Assembly (NCBI GenBank): GCA_022496805.1
Contig: CM040103.1
Location: forward strand, 5,846,001 to 5,910,000
Length of the DNA stretch: 64,000 nt
From: Pohlia nutans
Taxonomy: Eukaryota; Streptophyta; Bryopsida; Bryales; Mniaceae
Reading direction: 5' to 3'
Shown here: positions 11,622-23,161 of the stretch, one piece after another
Position numbering within the stretch: the first letter of the stretch is position 1
Layout of the letters: every line of letters begins with the position of its first letter
Program-made: the position numbers and the translations under genes
The notes under the pieces: generated by a model
Databases searched by the model: none
What the model was told of the DNA's origin: nothing
The model's input: only the letters and a program-made list of their open reading frames with translations

Positions 11622-11803
11622 CCATGGCATGAAGGGCAATCCAGTGGAACCTGAATTTTGAGAAGCTGCAACAGAATTTCAGCCACAAATCTCCAGGCTT
11701 CCTTCCCTTGAGGGCACTCCCAGAAAGGGTGCCCCATGCTTTCATCATTCCCTGTATCGCAAACATTGCAAGTAATATCAATGTCAGCTAAATTCTGACC
11801 TCT
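11622..11803 (-). pseudogene. LINE reverse-transcriptase C-terminal zinc-binding (zf-RVT) fragment
   Basis: On the minus strand an uninterrupted frame reads RGQNLADIDITCNVCD, then a GHPFWECP segment and EAWRFVAEILL. This is the C-x2-C...H...C zinc-binding module that follows the reverse transcriptase in plant L1-type LINEs. No reverse-transcriptase core is present upstream, because a TTAA MITE begins at 11811. It is therefore a truncated relic. Confidence 0.75.
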
Positions 11804-11810
11804 CCATGCA

Positions 11811-12358
11811 TTAACCCTTTAAGGTCCCAATTCAACTATGTTTTCAAAGATGCACTATAAAATGTTTGATAAAACCCTAAAATGGAGTAGATGTACAAAG
11901 AAAACTTGTAGATGTCAATGTGAAGATCACATCTATACGGTTAGATGCATCATATTTTTTATTAAAAGTTTTTATTTAATTTTGAAAGGTTTTCTTTTGA
12001 AATTCAATTAAAAATCCCAAATCAACACAAAAAAATTTCAAAAAATTGTGATGAAATTGGAATAACATGCCCTACGAGATGGTATGGTTTCCATTATTTG
12101 ATTCTAACTATTTTGAAAAATCATGTTTGAGGTCTCACTTTTTGAACTAAGAATGAAACTTGACATAAATCGATTGTGCTATTTTTCCAAAAATAATAAT
12201 AACCTATTTTGAAGATCCAAACCGTTCAAAGAATAGTGAACTTGCACAAGAACCAAGATTAATTTTGGTGGATGAAGATTCTCAAATCTGGATGAGATCC
12301 GAACAGGTTGAATCTGTTCGTCGTCCAATATATGGACGACAGCGCGTTGAAGGGTTAA
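11811..12358. mobile_element. TTAA-flanked piggyBac-like MITE, family A copy 1
   Basis: TTAA on both sides, with inner ends CCCTTTAAGG and CCCTTCAACG. A near-perfect hairpin GTCCAATATATGGAC lies about 15 bp inside the right end. It is homologous to 24943-25494 and to the right part of 18824-19698. Confidence 0.85.
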
Positions 12359-13400
12359 CCGTCACTTCCAAATATTCCATAATGACATGCGAACAAATAA
12401 CATGGTCCAAATAAAATTTTGAAGGTAATTTTTATAATGATTTGAATTAATATAGGATGCTTAACCCCTAACCGTTTCGACGTCCATATTTTGGACAATC
12501 ATTTTTAGAGTACATTCACCTTCAAAAAGTTAGAACTTTTGCAAAAAGTGTTCGATTTCAATGCAATTTTGGAAAAACAAACCACATGATATATTGATTT
12601 AGTGGTAACAATTTCAAATCATTCTAAGATGTATTGAATTTTTAATGATCGTTTAAAAGAAGGGGTCTTTTTTTGAACAATCTTTGTGCATTTTGATGGT
12701 TGCAACTTCAGGGCCTATATGTCCTTCATCTCATGTCCATTTTCAATAAACATTATTGGATTGAATTCCCCTTCAAGTCTAGTTATCATGGAAATTTTTT
12801 CGTTTCAATCCATGTTGTTTTGAATGTTTGAAAATCATTTTAATGCACGGGTCTATTTTGAACACATTTTGCTTTTTGGATCAAATGGGTCACTTTTTGG
12901 GCTACTTTTTGACATTTGCAAGGCCATTTTAGGGCACACCAAAAAATTTCTATGATTTTTTGGTACCAATGTGTTTATATGATGAATTTGAACTTTTTTT
13001 TTAATCGTTGAAGGTTTTTTTGTTTCAGTAATTTCAAAAACAAATTTCACCTCTAATTGTGTTGCTAGGAAAATTTCAGCGTCCATCTTCAACACTACAA
13101 CACTATGATCTTACAATCTGTATGGCAAAAGGACTCCAAATTTGATCCACATCATCTACATCATGTATATTACAAGATTGTACGGTTGAGATTTCTACGA
13201 GGATTTTTATACCTCACTTACATTTAGTCCTATACACATCAAAAGCAATGATGTTTTTAAGCCCAAAAAAGCTAGGGACGCTAAGAGGTTAAAACTAATT
13301 ACAAGAATGAAAATAAGAATATTACTAGGTATAATGATATTAATTATATATTTTAGAGTGCGTTTAAATACTATTAGTGACGTCATAAAGAGGCTACACT
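12359..13400. mobile_element. hAT-type MITE (family H), degraded and interrupted
   Basis: Sequence on both sides of the element at 12461-13292 (CACTTCCAAATATT on the left; ATTACAAGAATGAAAAT on the right) matches the intact family H copies at 21195-21447 (opposite strand) and 36523-36774. The outer ends have decayed. Confidence 0.7.
12461..13292. mobile_element. TTAA-flanked piggyBac-like MITE nested in a family H element
   Basis: TTAA at 12461-12464 and 13289-13292, with inner ends CCCCTAACCG and CCTCTTAGCG. A hairpin GTCCATATTTTGGAC lies about 17 bp inside the left end. The unfilled sites in the two intact family H copies read GGATGCTCAA and GGATGCTCAC, where this copy has GGATGC, TTAA, the element, then TTAA. 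That comparison fixes both ends. Confidence 0.8.
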
Positions 13401-13605
13401 TTTTGACTCCATGTAGAAATCTGGCTATTAAACCTTCTTTTTTTTTATGATCCTTTGAATCAATTAGTCAACTCAAATTTTGTGTAGCAATTGGACAGAA
13501 AATTGCCAAAAAGAAAAACAATTGGCACCAACCAAATTGCTAGTAGTTGATAACGATTAGCAACCTAGAATTAGTTACTAAATTCCAAGTTGTGTGCATT
13601 AAACT

Positions 13606-14175
13606 TTAAGTGCCTAGGCGTCCAATTTTTGGACAATGCATAGATGTCATCCATGTTTAAGTCCTCATCCATCAGGCACTTTTGGCGGTTTAGGGATTTT
13701 TACTATAGTTTTTATGGGAAGTTAGCTTCATACAATGATACATGTGTGAACCAATTAGAAAGGGGATGATTTGTGAATCTTTTATGCCACATTTCATGTT
13801 GCAGTGATTAACCAAATTTTTCTAAGATCTTAGTTCAAAGTAGTTTAAAAGTGTTTCTTAAAAAGTTGACTCATAAAATTAAACAAACAAAAAATCTCCA
13901 AAAAATCACTACATTTAGAGTATTACATTTCAACCAGTCATTAAAAAACTCATTCACAAAATGCTAATATCTTATTCGTAATTGAATTACAAAAGAATTT
14001 TGAGATTTGGGTTTCAAATTTTATCGGAGATAGCAATTGTAGATCTCACCGTTTCAATAGAATCTAAAATCCATTATGTGAAAATTTTATTCATATCAAG
14101 TTCAAAATAGCCCTCGGAGTCAAAGTTGCATTTTATAACGCATCATGAAGAGGGCTACGGGCATTTAGGGATTAA
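13606..14175. mobile_element. TTAA-flanked piggyBac-like MITE, family C copy 2
   Basis: Left TTAA followed by GTGCCTAGGCG, then hairpin GTCCAATTTTTGGAC. The right end is GCATTTAGGGATTAA. Homologous to 10073-10639. Confidence 0.8.
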
Positions 14176-14622
14176 CAATTGGAATGTACCAATGAATTAA
14201 AATATGTAGATTCCACACCACTGAAATGCTACAAGAGAAATTTTTTTTGGAAGAAATCTTTCCCAAACTTTATGTAGGGAAAATCCTCTCAGATCAAGGG
14301 TCCCTGCATTTTTGGGCACAACCTTGGGCTAACGCCCTCGGCCTAGTGCCTTCGAATTCCCTATACATGACACATACTAAAGCACTTCCCATATGAAATC
14401 CCATGTGGGAATTTCATCATTTCTCCCTGTGGAATTAGGACATACACTCTCACAAACTGATGAGAGATCTCTGACCTGATTGTGATGTCTGAGCTACAGA
14501 CTCCTCTGTCTGAACTCATTCTGATGTCTGAGCAAATCCTCTGCATGCACAAGCTAGAGTAAGTACACGTCCCAGGAGGGATCCTCACATTCAACATCAC
14601 ATTCATCATTGCTTGCTCGTAC

Positions 14623-14629
14623 TATATAT
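14623..14629 (+). promoter_or_regulatory. Candidate TATA box of P450 copy 1
   Basis: TATATAT lies about 270 bp before the P450 start codon in the duplicated upstream region. The equivalent position in copy 2 reads TGTATAT (29306-29312), a weaker match. No transcript data are available, so this is a motif call only. Confidence 0.35.
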
Positions 14630-14901
14630 GTTGTTCTATTGACGATTCCTCTGCTACCCGGCTGTAGACCGGCACTAGCTGGTTCACAGGTGCTGATCCG
14701 GGTATCTACGTATCCAACACTCCAACAGTCTACATAAGCTTCGATGCCAACACGTTGAAAGCAGGGTCGAAATTGCATGCTCCGACTCGGTGGAACCTGC
14801 GTCCTCAGTGGTTTGAACTGCAGGTCGAAGACTTGCTTACCGATCGATGAGCTAGCGTGGTCCTTCTCAGTTCGATCAAATAACTGGCGACGCAGATCGA
14901 T

Positions 14902-17900
14902 ATGGAGAAGCTTTTGCAGTTTGAGTCTGGAAGTTCCATGACTGGAGTCGTGGCATTGGGCGTTCTGATGATAGTCTCGGTGTTGCTGTTGCTGTTGCAA
15001 GGTCGTAAGAACGGCACACTCCCCCCAGGACCTCGGCCAGCTTGGCCCGTACTGGGAAACTTTCCGGCGCTCATGGGTGGTCAGATGCCATTTTTAACCC
15101 TGCATAAACTTTCGGCTCAGTTTGGTCCCCTCATGTATCTCCGTCTGGGTATGTACAATGCAAACTCATTTCTTCATTACGTCATGTTCAATTCTGTCGA
15201 GTCAGTCCATTTGTCTAAGTACCAAATGTTAGCAGGCTCACGTACATGAGCGCAGGATGCCTCTGCCTGATTAGGCTCCCTTAGCAGAAAGAGGAATCTA
15301 TCTGCGTTCAGGAGGAGCAATCCAAGGCAGGGTCCATGAGAGCCAAGGGTGCCTCGTTTTGAGTGCTTTGAAGAGTCCTTTGGAGAGTTGTTAGAGAAAA
15401 AAGAAGAAGTCATGATTTTCTTTCAAAAAACAAATTTTAATGTATCGATTTTAATTTTCATTCACATAATCATCATTCTCATTCAATTATCCCAAAATTT
15501 CTACCAATAAGTGTTATTAATCATTTAAAAAATTCCTCAGACTTATTCCAAATTTTTACGATATTGCTTTCATCCTGTACTGAGTGTTTTATTTACATGT
15601 TACGAACAATGCCATATCACTTTCTTTCCTAGTAACAATTTAAACCAAACATCACATTGAAGATGCCTCCAAAAACTCACTGCTAACAACTTAGCCGGCA
15701 ATACAAAGGATCATGTTCTGCCTTGTCACTCATATTAGCTTAAGTTGCCTACCTGCTCACGTGACTCCTCTCAACCTGTCCAGAGCTTCCCCGCCTGCCC
15801 CTTAGCCAGTAAAAAAAACAAGAAGGTTGACAAAAGGCTCATATAATGGGTTACGATGGGACTTATACTGATCGCTTTGTGGGTGCAGGTTCCGTGCCGT
15901 GCGTTGTGATATCCTCAAGTGAGGTAGCGAAAGAAGTTTTACAGGTCAAGGGCGCCAGTTTCGCGGGACGGCCCAAGAGGTATGGCCCTGCCGTAATTGC
16001 AGGAACCAGTGACTTCAAGAATATCTCTCTGGCTCCTCCTGGACCGTATTGGCGCCAGCTGCGAAAGTCCTGCACTCACGAGCTTTTCTCTCCTAGCCGT
16101 CTAGCATCGTATGAGGGTGCCAGAACAGACGAGATTCGCATCATGTTGAAGGAACTCTTGATCGACTCCAAGAAGGGCGACGCCGTGGATGTGAGAGGCT
16201 GGCTCACTGGTGTCACTGCCAACAACATCACACGGATGCTCATCAAGAAAAGGTACGTCCTGTTTTTAATCAAATATTTTTGGACGTTTTTCACTAAAAG
16301 ACAAGATACACTGATTTGTGAACTGATTTTTTTGTTAGAATTAAAGTTTTAAGACTCGATCATCAATTGTCACTACTACATGATTTCTTGCTTTCTCAAT
16401 GCATGCAGGTTCTTTGGGAAAGGTCCAGATATCAATCAAGAACAAAAGAAAGACTTTGAAAGGCTTATCTATCGTATTTACGACGAAGCTTCTGCCTTCC
16501 TCATCAGTGATTACATCCCATACTTGCAATTTGTTACCGAGTTGCAAGGCTGGACTTCCAGATTTAAGGATATCCGTAACGAACTCACATCCACACTCCT
16601 ACCCAGGATTTTTGAGGTAGAAAAACACAAACAGCGAGCCAAAGAGAGGGAACTCAGTGGAGATAGTGATTCAGATTATGTGCCGGACTTTGTGGATCTT
16701 TTGGTGGGGGCACCGCTGGATGATGGAAAACCTCTTTCTGACAATGACATCTCGATGATGTTGACGGTATGCATGTTCAAACCAACGCTCAGATTTTGCA
16801 CTAATGTCCTAAATTCCTGAAGGGCGTCTTTGTATATTCTACCACATATATGTTTCGTTCCTCTATATAGATGCCATTCAACTTACAAACAATCGTGTCT
16901 CATGCACGTTTATGTACACATGCAACAGGGAGTAGTAAGTGTCAGTCTTTCATCTGAAAACTTTCTAGTACACAGGGAGCTCAAATCGTTCCCCTGTGTG
17001 ATTCCCCTGTGAGTGCCACTTTCCCCTCTGATCTTCAGAACTCGACACATGTTAAAACTTTCCATTTACAAGTAGGTGACTAAGCTTAAGCAGGTTATTT
17101 TGTACACATGTCAAAAATTGAAATCACAGGGAAAAGTGGCACTCACGGGGGAATGAACACAGGGGAACGATATGAGCTCCCTGTGGTATTAATACCTTTC
17201 CAGAGTATCCCTGTCTGAGGTTGACCATACAATAGGGGAGATTCCTAAGCTGGTGCATGAGTAATGTTATGATCAAAATTTTCGTTTCCCATTGAGACTC
17301 TACATGATGTGGGTGTGGAATGCATGGATTTTCAGGATCTGTTTTTGGGTGCACGGGGCACAAGTGCAACGACGGCAGAATGGGCGTTGGCGGAGTTCGT
17401 GATAAGACCGGAGCTCATGAAGCGAGCGCAAGACGAGTTGGACACCGTGGTGGGCAAGGACCGTCTCTTGCGGGAATCGGATCTTCCGCATCTGCATTAT
17501 CTCAATGCGTTCGTCAAGGAGATCTTCCGCTTCCGTCCTCCGGCGCCTTTTGGAATACCTCGAGAATCCACCCGGGCTTGTGAAGTGCTCGGGTACAGTA
17601 TTCCTGCTCACGCCCTGGTGCTTGTGAATCAGTACAGCGTCCATCGTGACCCAAGCGTGTACAGAAATCCCAACGAGTTCGATCCGGAGAGGTTCATGGA
17701 GCAGCCGGAGGTGAATCATCTTTCCGGTGTGGATTTCTTTCAGCTGATCCCGTTCGGAGCGGGTCTTCGCACGTGTCCCGGGAACAAGCTCGGCAACTTG
17801 CTGGTGCTCTTGATGTTGGGCAACCTGCTTCACCACTTCGATTGGTCTCTGCCCCCCGGTGAATGTGCCGACTCGTTCGATATGTCGGGAGTTTATACTT

Positions 17901-17971
17901 TCGTTTGTTCCAGGAAGAAGCCGTTGTTTTTGATAGCCAAGCCTCGGAGCCCAGCGTTATTATTAGGATGA
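14902..17971 (+). CDS. Cytochrome P450, A-type (CYP71 clan), four exons
   Basis: Predicted exons are 14902-15148, 15889-16252, 16409-16766 and 17336-17971, with GT-AG introns, phases 1, 2 and 0, and 534 residues. It is probably an ER-anchored haem monooxygenase. An N-terminal hydrophobic anchor (about residues 14-33) is followed by the PPGP hinge (41-44), C-helix WRQLR (137-141), I-helix GARGTS (328-333), ExxR as EIFR (385-388), PERF (440-443) and the haem loop FGAGLRTCPG (463-472) with ligand Cys470. The phase-0 intron just before the I-helix is at the usual A-type position. The I-helix lacks the common acidic residue, having Gly331 where AGTDTS-type enzymes have Asp. The substrate cannot be deduced, and flavonoid-hydroxylase-like or other plant families are possible. 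The start is the first Met before the anchor and is conserved in copy 2. Confidence 0.93.
16971..17185. mobile_element. CACTA-like MITE in intron 3 of P450 copy 1
   Basis: Terminal inverted repeats CACAGGGAGCTCAAATCG and CACAGGGAGCTCATATCG, extended by further inverted matches (GTGCCACTTTCCC). Flanked by GTA on both sides (16968-16970 and 17186-17188). The unfilled site survives in P450 copy 2, where CTTTCTAGTATTAA runs without interruption. A 3-bp duplication with CACA ends fits the CACTA superfamily. Confidence 0.85.
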
Positions 17972-18449
17972 ATTTATCTAAGACGATAGATAGATAATAT
18001 CTCCGATCCTAACAGGATAGGGCGGCGTGAATGAAGTGTCTGTTCGTTCTGCCAGTGAAGGCCCATTCACACATAGCAGTGCTTCAGCATCCATGCGTGC
18101 GTAAGGTAACTTTGAGGGAATCTGTTGGGAAAAAAGAAATATAAAATATGAAATGAGAAATTACTGGAACGCATGACAAGAAGGAACGCAACACAAAAAA
18201 GGAGCATGGCTCAACTTGTGGTAGTGAATTGTACTTGCATAGTAGTTGCAGCAAGAAAAGACAAGGCTTTCAATATTTTTTTGTTTTTGAGTTTTACCTT
18301 CCTCCATTTCGGGAACGCAAATGCAAGTGCGGCAGGGGCTTGGTATGAATGGGCCATGAGCCAGTGTCCATCGGACATAGGGCCATTGGTCTAAGAATTT
18401 ATCTAAGAACAATTGATGTGGTTTACGTATAGACACATTCTTGTTCTAA
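17972..18449. other. 3' flank of P450 copy 1
   Basis: No gene. A short stretch around 18413-18440 (GTTTACGTATAGACACATTC) matches copy 2 at about 33289-33309, showing that the duplication continues beyond the coding region. Confidence 0.5.
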
Positions 18450-18820
18450 GGGTATGTTTACACTTGGCCTTAGAGGTGGTCTTAGAAGGCGGTCTTACCA
18501 CTTTAATAAAGTATGTGTTCCCACCTACATTCTTTAGTAATTACCAATCCTACATGGATGTCCAAATGGCACACTTTAGGAGGACAAAAAATACTTGAAC
18601 GATAGTAGGCAATTGTTAAGGGAGCACCAAAATTGGAAATATTCCTAAATTTTGAACACTTGAGAATGGTCTTAACTAATATGGCTCTTGAGGGGCCATT
18701 ATGTAATCCGGCTATAATTATTGATGACACCTTTCCTAAAAAGAAGTTATTCCTCCCAAAATTATGGAGGTGTTAAGTTTTAATTCACGTTCTTTGCAAA
18801 GGCCAGGTGCGAACGGACCT
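18450..18820. mobile_element. MITE with TAA target duplication
   Basis: Imperfect terminal repeats GGGTATGTTTACACTTGGCC and, as complement, AGGTCCGTTCGCACCTGGCC. TAA flanks both sides. Present only in duplication copy 1. PIF/Harbinger type is the best fit to a 3-bp TAA duplication. Confidence 0.55.
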
Positions 18821-18823
18821 TAA

Positions 18824-19698
18824 TTAACCCTTTAACGTCCCGATCATTGATCTCCAGAACCACTTTATGACATTTAGAACATTATGCGACCTCCCACATA
18901 AATGGTATCTACTTTTGCTATCTAGTGTATACAATACTCACGAAACCTCTATGATATCCCACAATACCCTTGATATATTAAGGTGATACCATGATGATAT
19001 CCGCAGATATCACCTCATGAAGTTGCTACATATTTATATGATGATGAGAATTCTCACTACTTTTCATTTTTTAATTTTTTTTCATTTTCTTTCTTTGTAT
19101 ATTTCGCAGCCCCATTTTTTGGTGGAAATCCAGCTAATTTTAGCCAGTTTTGGATCAGTGGTCCCGATTCAACACTGTTTTCAAAGAACCGTTATAAAAT
19201 GTTTGATGGAAACTGAAAATGGGGCCGATGGTTAAAGCAAAGTTGTAAATGTCAATGTGAAGATCATTGTCATCTCTACGGTTGAATTTATTATATTTTT
19301 ATTTAATATTTTAAAATTAATTTTGCAAGGTTTTCTCTTAAAATTCAATCGTAAATCCCAAATTTGCACAAGAGAATTTAAAAATATGGTAATGAAATTG
19401 GAATAACCTGTACTACGAGATGGTATGGTTTCCATTATTTGATTCTACTTATTTTGGAAAATCATATATGAGGTCCCACTTTTTGAACTAAGAATGAACT
19501 TGACATAAACCAATTCCGTTGTTCTTCTAAAAATCACAATAACCTATTCTGAAGATCCAAACTGTACAAAGGATAGTCAACTTGCTCAAGAACCAAGAGA
19601 AATTTTGGTGGATGAAAATTGTCCAATTTGGATGAGAATCTAGTAGTTTCAATATGTGCAGCATCCACATGGTACACGCTGGCGCGTTAAAGGGTTAA
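18824..19698. mobile_element. TTAA-flanked piggyBac-like MITE, composite
   Basis: Left end TTAACCCTTTAACGTCCC and right end GCGCGTTAAAGGGTTAA. From about 19152 on it matches family A (GGTCCCGATTCAACACTG onward), but the left 300 bp are different. It is either a chimera of two families or one element inserted into another. Confidence 0.7.
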
Positions 19699-19879
19699 GC
19701 AACATACCTTCAAATTGTATTCATTGTCTGTTATTTATCAGCATAAATATCAGTTGTGGCAATACGGATTCATGAATACCTAGCTTACTGATGTCCATTT
19801 TCACGTACAGCTCAGTCTTGTTGACCATTGATCTAGCTCGTGAATCTCTAGTAGGAATCTTGTCTATTGTGACATGTCA

Positions 19880-20249
19880 TTAACCCTTAAACGTCAAAGC
19901 AAGCCCCACGGGCTTGGTATAAAGGAATAATTGGAGAAAAAAGTTTCATTTCTCAACCAAATCAAGTGAGACTTGTTGCGTTGGAAAGCTACTGAAAAAG
20001 CGATTTAGATTCCAAATTTTCGCCTCATTTGAGAGATTGTGGAATCGTTGGTAAGCAATCAAAGTTATCAAATTGAACAAGTTTTGAGGTTGGGGCAGCT
20101 GAAGTTCAGCAGTGCCGTAGTGCTACAGTGCTAGCCAGCAATGCACTGCAGAGCCGTTTCTGCCTTTTTTTTTTTTTTTTTTTTTCCCCAAAAAATTTAG
20201 ATTCCTTTCGGGCTGCCCCATTTAGACCCTCTTGACGTTTAAGGGTTAA
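19880..20249. mobile_element. TTAA-flanked piggyBac-like MITE with perfect 14-bp ends
   Basis: TTAA flanks perfect inverted repeats CCCTTAAACGTCAA. A strong hairpin CAAGCCCCACGGGCTTG lies close inside the left end. The intact ends suggest a relatively recent insertion. Confidence 0.9.
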
Positions 20250-20385
20250 TGACTAAATATTTGTAACATGTCTATTGTGACTTAAAGATCACTACAGACA
20301 TGTTGTTATAAACATTTAGACATCAAAAACATGTCACATTAAACAAGGTTTCTACTAGTGAATGTGGAAATCATTACGGGAAATT

Positions 20386-21194
20386 AATTTGAGGTCTCCA
20401 AAAGGCCCTGTAGAATAGCCCAGGGGTGTTATGGAAAACTTCACCGTCCTAGGGGCACATTCTAAGGAATGTATGGGATAGTTTCGTAATAATTATGGTT
20501 TAGCTACGTCTATAGTATTTATCATTGCCCTTTCTTCTGGGAGGTCATTATACCTTTGTATACCCTATTTCTTATATACATCGTAAATATTTTAAAACAA
20601 TTATGTAGCCCCCCTTATTTTTTAATTTTTTTTTTCATGTTTTACATCGTCCCCATATCTACAAGTGTGCAACAATTATTTGTTTTGTACTTTTGCGTTT
20701 AGTTTCCTTTCTTTTGATATTGAATTATGATTTCTAATCCCTATACTCCCTCTTTTCATCCTCATATAAATAATGTGTTTATTTTATATGACATTACGAA
20801 TGGACACTTTATTCATGCCGGCCTCAATAGAAGACCAAAGTTTCTATCTATCTATCTAATTATATGTTTATTCTTACATTTTTTTTTCCAAACGTTTATT
20901 TCTTAGTTTTTAAATTTTGGGATTTTTTGGCGGATCCAGTGCGAGCCTACATGAGAGTGTTGAGTTTCACATGTATGCCCTGGAGCTGGATTGTCAAACC
21001 CCCCGGGTGGCACCACTCAACCGTGGGGTGTCGCGACCCATCGCGACGACGCTGCCAGCTGCCGCCGTCCATGATGAGAACGCCGTCGATTGCCGCGATG
21101 TGAACCGTCCGGGGCCGGCAATCTGTCGCAGATCGCCTTCTTGGCCTCGTTACGTCAATTTCAAATGGCATTCATTGCTGGTAACAAGGAGAAG
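20386..21194. other. Intergenic with a GC-richer patch
   Basis: No identified gene. The patch at about 20930-21190 has a GC-rich, coding-like composition and resumes at 21448 after the family H insertion. Joining the two sides leaves one frame open (FLASLRQFQMAFIAGNKEK then AVGFYFDDMAQPGQN) until a stop. It could be a gene relic that I do not recognise. Confidence 0.3.
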
Positions 21195-21447
21195 CTTGGG
21201 GAGGTCACTCTTTGTATCTTTTGAGTATCACGTGTGAACAAAGGGTAATTAAAAGCACTCTAAAATTCAAAAATAATTCTTACTGTAATTAGTAATATTA
21301 TGGAAATATTCTCATCTTTATTCTTGTAATCAATTTTGAGCATCCTATATTAATGTAAATCATTTATAAAATTTACCTTCAAAGATTTATTTGGACCCTA
21401 TCTTTGTTCGCACGTTGTTACGTAATATTTGGAAGTGACCTCCCGAG
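21195..21447 (-). mobile_element. hAT-type MITE (family H), intact copy
   Basis: Ends CTTGGGGAGGTCACT and, as complement, CTCGGGAGGTCACT. It is flanked by the 8-bp direct repeat AGGAGAAG (21187-21194 and 21448-21455), the hAT hallmark. It matches 36523-36774 in the opposite orientation. Confidence 0.85.
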
Positions 21448-21455
21448 AGGAGAAG

Positions 21456-22043
21456 GCCGTTGGGTTCTATTTTGATGACATGGCACAACCCGGCCAGAAT
21501 TAGCATGCAAGGAAGGTCGGGCCTTCAGAGCGTAGGATGGGTTTGGGACCCAACACCCTTTTTTCCGTCACCATTGCCAAGTTGCCCAGGGGCTGTCATT
21601 TTTTTGACATCACGCCTCTATCTCAATAAACATCGAACGAGGCCTCTAATTTTGTCATCCAATACCCAATTGAGTTGTTTTTTTTTTTTTTTTTTCATTT
21701 TCATGTACCTCACAATGTCCCCTACTGAAATGTAAAGAGTTTCAAATTTATTTTGATTCTCAATTGCATTGAGAGAGCACACAGTTCAAAGTGCCTGGAA
21801 AAAATATGCCTGAAAATTCCATTTTTGAACTTTGATAGCTATAATGTTTGCATCAAAACGGTCATCTTACACGAAATTTAAATTTTCAGATATGGTAGAA
21901 GATCTGTCGGACTTCAAGATCCTACGAATGGAAGTCCATAAAATACCACATAAAATACCACATTGATGTAATAATCCTTGAAGTAAAAGAATATCAATTC
22001 CAAGGAGGTTTTGGGGCCATGAACCCCTTCTGTCATATAGGTG
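21456..22043. other. Intergenic, no gene
   Basis: GC-richer to about 21610, then AT-rich. No recognisable gene or repeat beyond a T-run near 21680. Confidence 0.5.
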
Positions 22044-22518
22044 TTAATCCCCTAAACATCAACGCGTCTAGAAAGTGAGTCCAGAAATTTGGACGCCTAA
22101 CAGATTCAAACCTTTCTCACGATTTTATCAATGCTTGGATGAAAGTCGTTCAATTTTTTGAAGATTCTTCACCAAGTTGTTGTCCTATCTAAGAGAAACA
22201 CAAAAATTTCAAAGAATCACCACGTTTAAGAGTATCTAATTTCAAATTCATTCCAAGAAATTTACTCAAAAAATATTAAAATTTTGTTTGTAATAATGTA
22301 ATCAAATTTAGAAGGGATTTTTAATTTTAACTTTCAAAATTTATGATTAAATATTGGTGATAGTATTAGTGAATTGAACCGTACGGATGGAATCTAAAAT
22401 TCAAAATCTAGAACTTTCATGTGAATATCAATTCCAAAATATTCTTTTAAAGTGTAGTTTATGATGATTTTACTCAATTTGTCAATTCCAGAGACACCCT
22501 GGTACGTTCAGGGGTTAA
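22044..22518. mobile_element. TTAA-flanked piggyBac-like MITE
   Basis: Ends TTAATCCCCTAAAC and GTTCAGGGGTTAA. Hairpin GTCCAGAAATTTGGAC lies about 35 bp inside the left end. The inner part shows weak similarity to family C. Confidence 0.75.
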
Positions 22519-22765
22519 ACCACTACTAACATGAAACCACCAACATCAACAACCTTCCATTATTTTAAGGAGCAAATGTGAGTCTATTCTCCAAAATACG
22601 TACCAAACCCGCTTGCTTCTGGTTGCTTTCAAAAGCAGTCACTGCTTTGTGCCAACTCATACCCAAAGTAGGACGTGGAACTGCTACCTCAGAATTTCTG
22701 AAGTCACTTACAGGTGGGCGGACAAGAAATACAGCCATCCATTTGCACAACGCCTCCATTCATTA

Positions 22766-23161
22766 AGGTAACGGGTTCTATTTCCGACTGGGTTCTATTT
22801 CCGACCCCTACTAGTTGGGGGATGGGTGTCAGAAACCAGCCAGCATGGTTTTTGATAGTGTCCAAGAGTGTTCTAATTTCGTCCATGCTTGGAATAATCA
22901 AGAGCTTCTGATTGGTGTAGAAGCACTCTATTTTCAGAATCCAACCTCTCATGAAAACCATGACTCTATGAGCGGTTAATGGTCACTCTAAACTTTCAAA
23001 CTTAAAAAATCATAGAAAATTGTAGAAATGCTCAAAAAATGTTTTTTTTTTGGGAATGCCTTTGCAATAGCTTTGCAGAGCATCCAAAAATTATAAAAAA
23101 TTTCTTTCACAAGTCTAAGTATGCAAATCTGAAATTCAGTCAGAAATAGAACCCGTTACCT
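22766..23161. mobile_element. MITE with long inverted ends, TA-flanked
   Basis: Inverted ends AGGTAACGGGTTCTATTTC (about 26 bp with one or two differences), flanked by TA on both sides. Non-coding. A Tc1/mariner-like origin would fit a TA duplication. Confidence 0.65.

Larger units (their letters stand above)
14441..20385 (+). repeat. Tandem duplication unit, copy 1 (P450 block)
   Basis: Homology to 29118-34175 starts at an ATTAGGACA..CATACACTCTCACA segment upstream of the P450 promoter. It runs through all four exons and three introns and continues past the gene to a TTTCTACTAGTGAATGTG segment. Each copy carries transposons the other lacks, so insertions after the duplication can be read directly. 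Confidence 0.85.

Noticed and set aside
15846..15888. In-frame open sequence at the end of P450 intron 1 (MGYDGTYTDRFVGA), kept in both copies
   Set aside because: The standard P450 path joins YLRLG directly to SVPCVVIS across good GT-AG sites. The open stretch is short and could be chance, although an alternative acceptor cannot be ruled out.
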